From: Omphalotus guepiniiformis
Lineage: Eukaryota > Basidiomycota > Agaricomycetes > Agaricales > Omphalotaceae
Assembly (NCBI GenBank): GCA_028554645.1
Contig: JAQOOI010000042.1
Coordinates: 62,001 to 126,000, forward strand
Reading direction: 5' to 3'
Length of the DNA stretch: 64,000 bases
Shown: in pieces, positions 61,785 through 64,000 of the stretch
How positions within the stretch are numbered: the stretch's first letter is position 1
Layout: the number at the start of each line of letters is the position of its first letter
Position numbers and translations under genes: made by a program
Notes under the pieces: generated by a model
Told to the model about the DNA's origin: nothing
The model's database searches: none
What the model saw: the letters and a program-made list of their open reading frames with translations, nothing else

Positions 61785-64000
61785 GTGCTGGCTCTGTTAC
61801 TGCGAGGTTCATGCCCACGCGCGTCCTTCACCTGGGACCCACCCACCCCGTTGAAGATGTGTCTTTGGAGAACGCCCTCTGTGTGGTTAATTCTGCACAT
61901 GGATGCTACTCTGTACATACGGCGCTGTATTTATACGCAGTGTTACCTTCCGCATCATCGAATGTGTTGTTACCTGCATCTCTGGATGTGTTCTCTGCGA
62001 TTGACGCGTTGTCTGCGATTAACGTGTTCTCTGTGTCTGCCGACTCGTTCTTTTCCGTTCAGCTTCGCCCTGTTCGTCGCACCGCAATACATGTTTACCG
62101 TGAAATATTGTGTCTATCTGAGCTGCACCCCCATGAATTCTACATGGGTTTTGTATTTGCTTTGTCGTCTTTGTGCCGTTCGTACGTTAACTGTACGAAC
62201 TTGCGCGTTCGAAAGATTTTGTTGCGTCGCCAACAAAGCCTGTCTGAGTGCCCTTACACCCCCGCTGTTTGGTGTAATGCGCGCATGTCGTTCGATGACT
62301 CTCTGGAGACAGAGTGTTTCATCGGGTTTCCCATGCCACCAGCGCCGTCTCTTGCTGGTCGAGCTGCTAGCTGTGATATGCAAAGTTATCAGCTTCTTTT
62401 TGACGAAGGTCTGCGATGCTGGTGCTCGCCTGCATCCACCTCTCTTTCTGTCCAGATAGGCGGCGGGCCCCGCGGCAACGCTCCCACTCCCGTCTACCAG
62501 CTCGAAACAGTTAACGAACTTTCCTTTCCACCACCTGTGTCCTCTACTAGCTGCTTTCATGTATTTGATGTCCTCGGTGGTGCGAGACGAGGGCGCAAGC
62601 CAAAGGTGATGAAGGCAAACAATAAAACGGTCAACAAAACAACCTCTTCAGACTCTGACGGAGGTGCTGGGAAAAACGAGTCTTCTCTGCCCTCGACCCA
62701 CCGCGATCCAGATCCTTTTCCTCCACCGCCGCTGTCTCAAGAGCTGGAGGATAAAATCATTCGAGGGTGGTGCACTGATCTTCACCCGTCTAAAATCGAA
62801 GAGGCTGGATGTGCCGTGTGCGGTCGTCTCACCTTACTTGTCCGCTTGTCTAACCTGAGACACGTTAAACGATCTCTTCATATCTTGGAGGTCTCGGGTG
62901 TGACTCGCCTGCCTAGAACATCGCCTACTCAGGCGGTACATGAGATGAAAGGCCCTGTATTGGAACCTGGATGTAAATATATTTGTGATACTTGCCGTGA
63001 ATCCATTCGCCGTGTTCAGGTCCCACGAATCTGTCTTGCAAATGGCCTGTGGATAGGTGCCGTCCCCCCTGTTCTTGCAAAACTGCGCTACTTTGAACGC
63101 TTGCTAGTTGCGAGAGTACACCACTCTCGAAATTTTGTGAAGATCATGAACGGTCAGAAAAAGATGGTCGCAAATGTCATTTGCCATGCTACACCTATTC
63201 AGAAGATTTACGACCAGTTACCTCCTCCCCGAGAGGACATGGAAGACGTTATCGCTGTTCTGTTCAGCGGACCGTCGAAACCTACCTTGAAAGATTATCA
63301 GAGGACTCCACTCCTTGTTCGACACAGAGAGGTATCTGACGCTCTTCAGTGGCTCATTTGTAATAGCTCTGAATACGAGGACGTGAGGTACTCTCCCGAA
63401 AACCTTCTGGAATACCCTCAGGATATACCGGCAGTGGCTGTCGAGTATGTCAAGGGACACACCACGAAGGTGCCTGAAGGCGTCAGCGTTTTCGATGCAG
63501 GCGATGAAGACGGCACTGAAGAGGGCCAATGTCCGATCATAGTTCATGGCCTTGTCGGAAAAGACCTGGAAACGATGTCGGTGGATGCACTAAAAAGCCA
63601 GGCGATGGCGCACCTTGAAACTGGCGGTGCTTTTCTGCGAGTCTCCAACAATTCCTCCCCGGCGTCTTTATGGAACAATCCTGGTTTATACGCTCGTATG
63701 TTCCCTTGGCTCTTTCCGTATGGAGTAGGTTCACTTGGCTCAACGAGCCTTAGTTTTGAAGCTCATGCGAGCTACCTCCTTCACTATCACGACAAAAGAT
63801 TCCAGACTGATCCTACGTTCATGCTTGTCGCGTTTAGCCACATGCAGATGAAAACTGCCGCAACACAAGGCTGGCTTATGACAGAGAAGAAACAATTTAC
63901 TCAGATATCTGAACGCATGATGAACCTTGATATTGGCACACTCAAAGCCCTGTCAACTCGTATGCGTAATGGCGAACATGTACAACCTGCTTCTGACTCT
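61785..64000 (+). CDS. Helitron replication/helicase protein, 5' part (runs off window)
   Basis: One frame is open from 61785 to the window end (over 730 codons). After an unassigned N-terminal part comes a cysteine region (C-A-V-C-G, C-D-T-C), then L-A-N-G-L-W-I-G, L-P-P-P-R-E-D, V-P-E-G-V-S-V-F, the M-F-P-W-L-F-P-Y-G block and A-F-S-H-M-Q-M-K. This order matches the DUF6570 plus Helitron-like N-terminal domains of fungal Helitron proteins. The Rep HUH nuclease and Pif1-type helicase domains should lie beyond 64000. No stop or frameshift is seen. Confidence 0.88.

Noticed and set aside
61698..62459. A 253-residue plus-strand frame overlapping the Helitron gene
   Set aside because: It is rich in Cys/Leu/Trp and out of frame with the Helitron exon that stays open for over 2.2 kb, so it is a shadow frame.

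Overview
This window looks like a repeat-dense piece of an agaricomycete (mushroom-forming basidiomycete) genome. The evidence is short GT-AG introns with CTAAC-type branch sites, a fungal TET/JBP-type dioxygenase, a basidiomycete-type Helitron protein, and several protein families that I recall only from agaricomycetes. Roughly the first 52 kb is a layered stack of transposable elements. The last 12 kb is more GC-rich and holds multi-exon genes. Function calls rest on motifs and remembered family patterns; no database search was possible.

Region 1 (1-13.9 kb) is built from one Ty1/copia family. An old, decayed copy exists as a large inverted duplication (left arm about 563-9941 on +, right arm about 10858-13739 on -) whose arms share the same lesions. 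A young, structurally complete copia (3302-8611, intact 1381-aa polyprotein, LTRs differing at 2 of 390 positions) has inserted into the left arm with a 5-bp duplication. Two 584-bp miniature LTR elements (TRIMs) sit in or next to this copia material. Each TRIM LTR contains a tRNA-like cloverleaf sequence.

Region 2 (13.9-52.4 kb) is dominated by two related, unusually long Ty3/gypsy elements. Gypsy-A (18959-49081) is interrupted by Gypsy-B (29038-45488). Both share the order LTR, primer site, gag, protease, RT/RNase H(/integrase), antisense gene 1, an internal polypurine tract, antisense gene 2, 3' polypurine tract, LTR. The two antisense genes contain introns and lie opposite to the element's own RNA, so their introns would survive reverse transcription. 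Gag, protease and polymerase appear to be joined by two successive -1 frameshift sites, conserved between the two elements. Gypsy-A has lost its integrase core in frame; Gypsy-B has one but carries a 1-nt gag frameshift. Every resolvable target site of these families is a 4-bp NCGN. Solo LTRs and a broken reverse-oriented Gypsy-A copy flank them, together with a DDE transposase gene split by a solo LTR.

Region 3 (52.4-64 kb) holds two minus-strand and one plus-strand multi-exon genes of unknown function, a TET/JBP-type 2-oxoglutarate/Fe(II) dioxygenase gene with its catalytic residues present, and the 5' part of a Helitron replication/helicase gene that runs off the window.

The strongest candidate for an undescribed system is the Gypsy-A/Gypsy-B architecture: antisense intron-bearing cargo genes, double -1 frameshifting, duplicated polypurine tracts and CpG-centred target sites. 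The tRNA-bearing TRIM is second.
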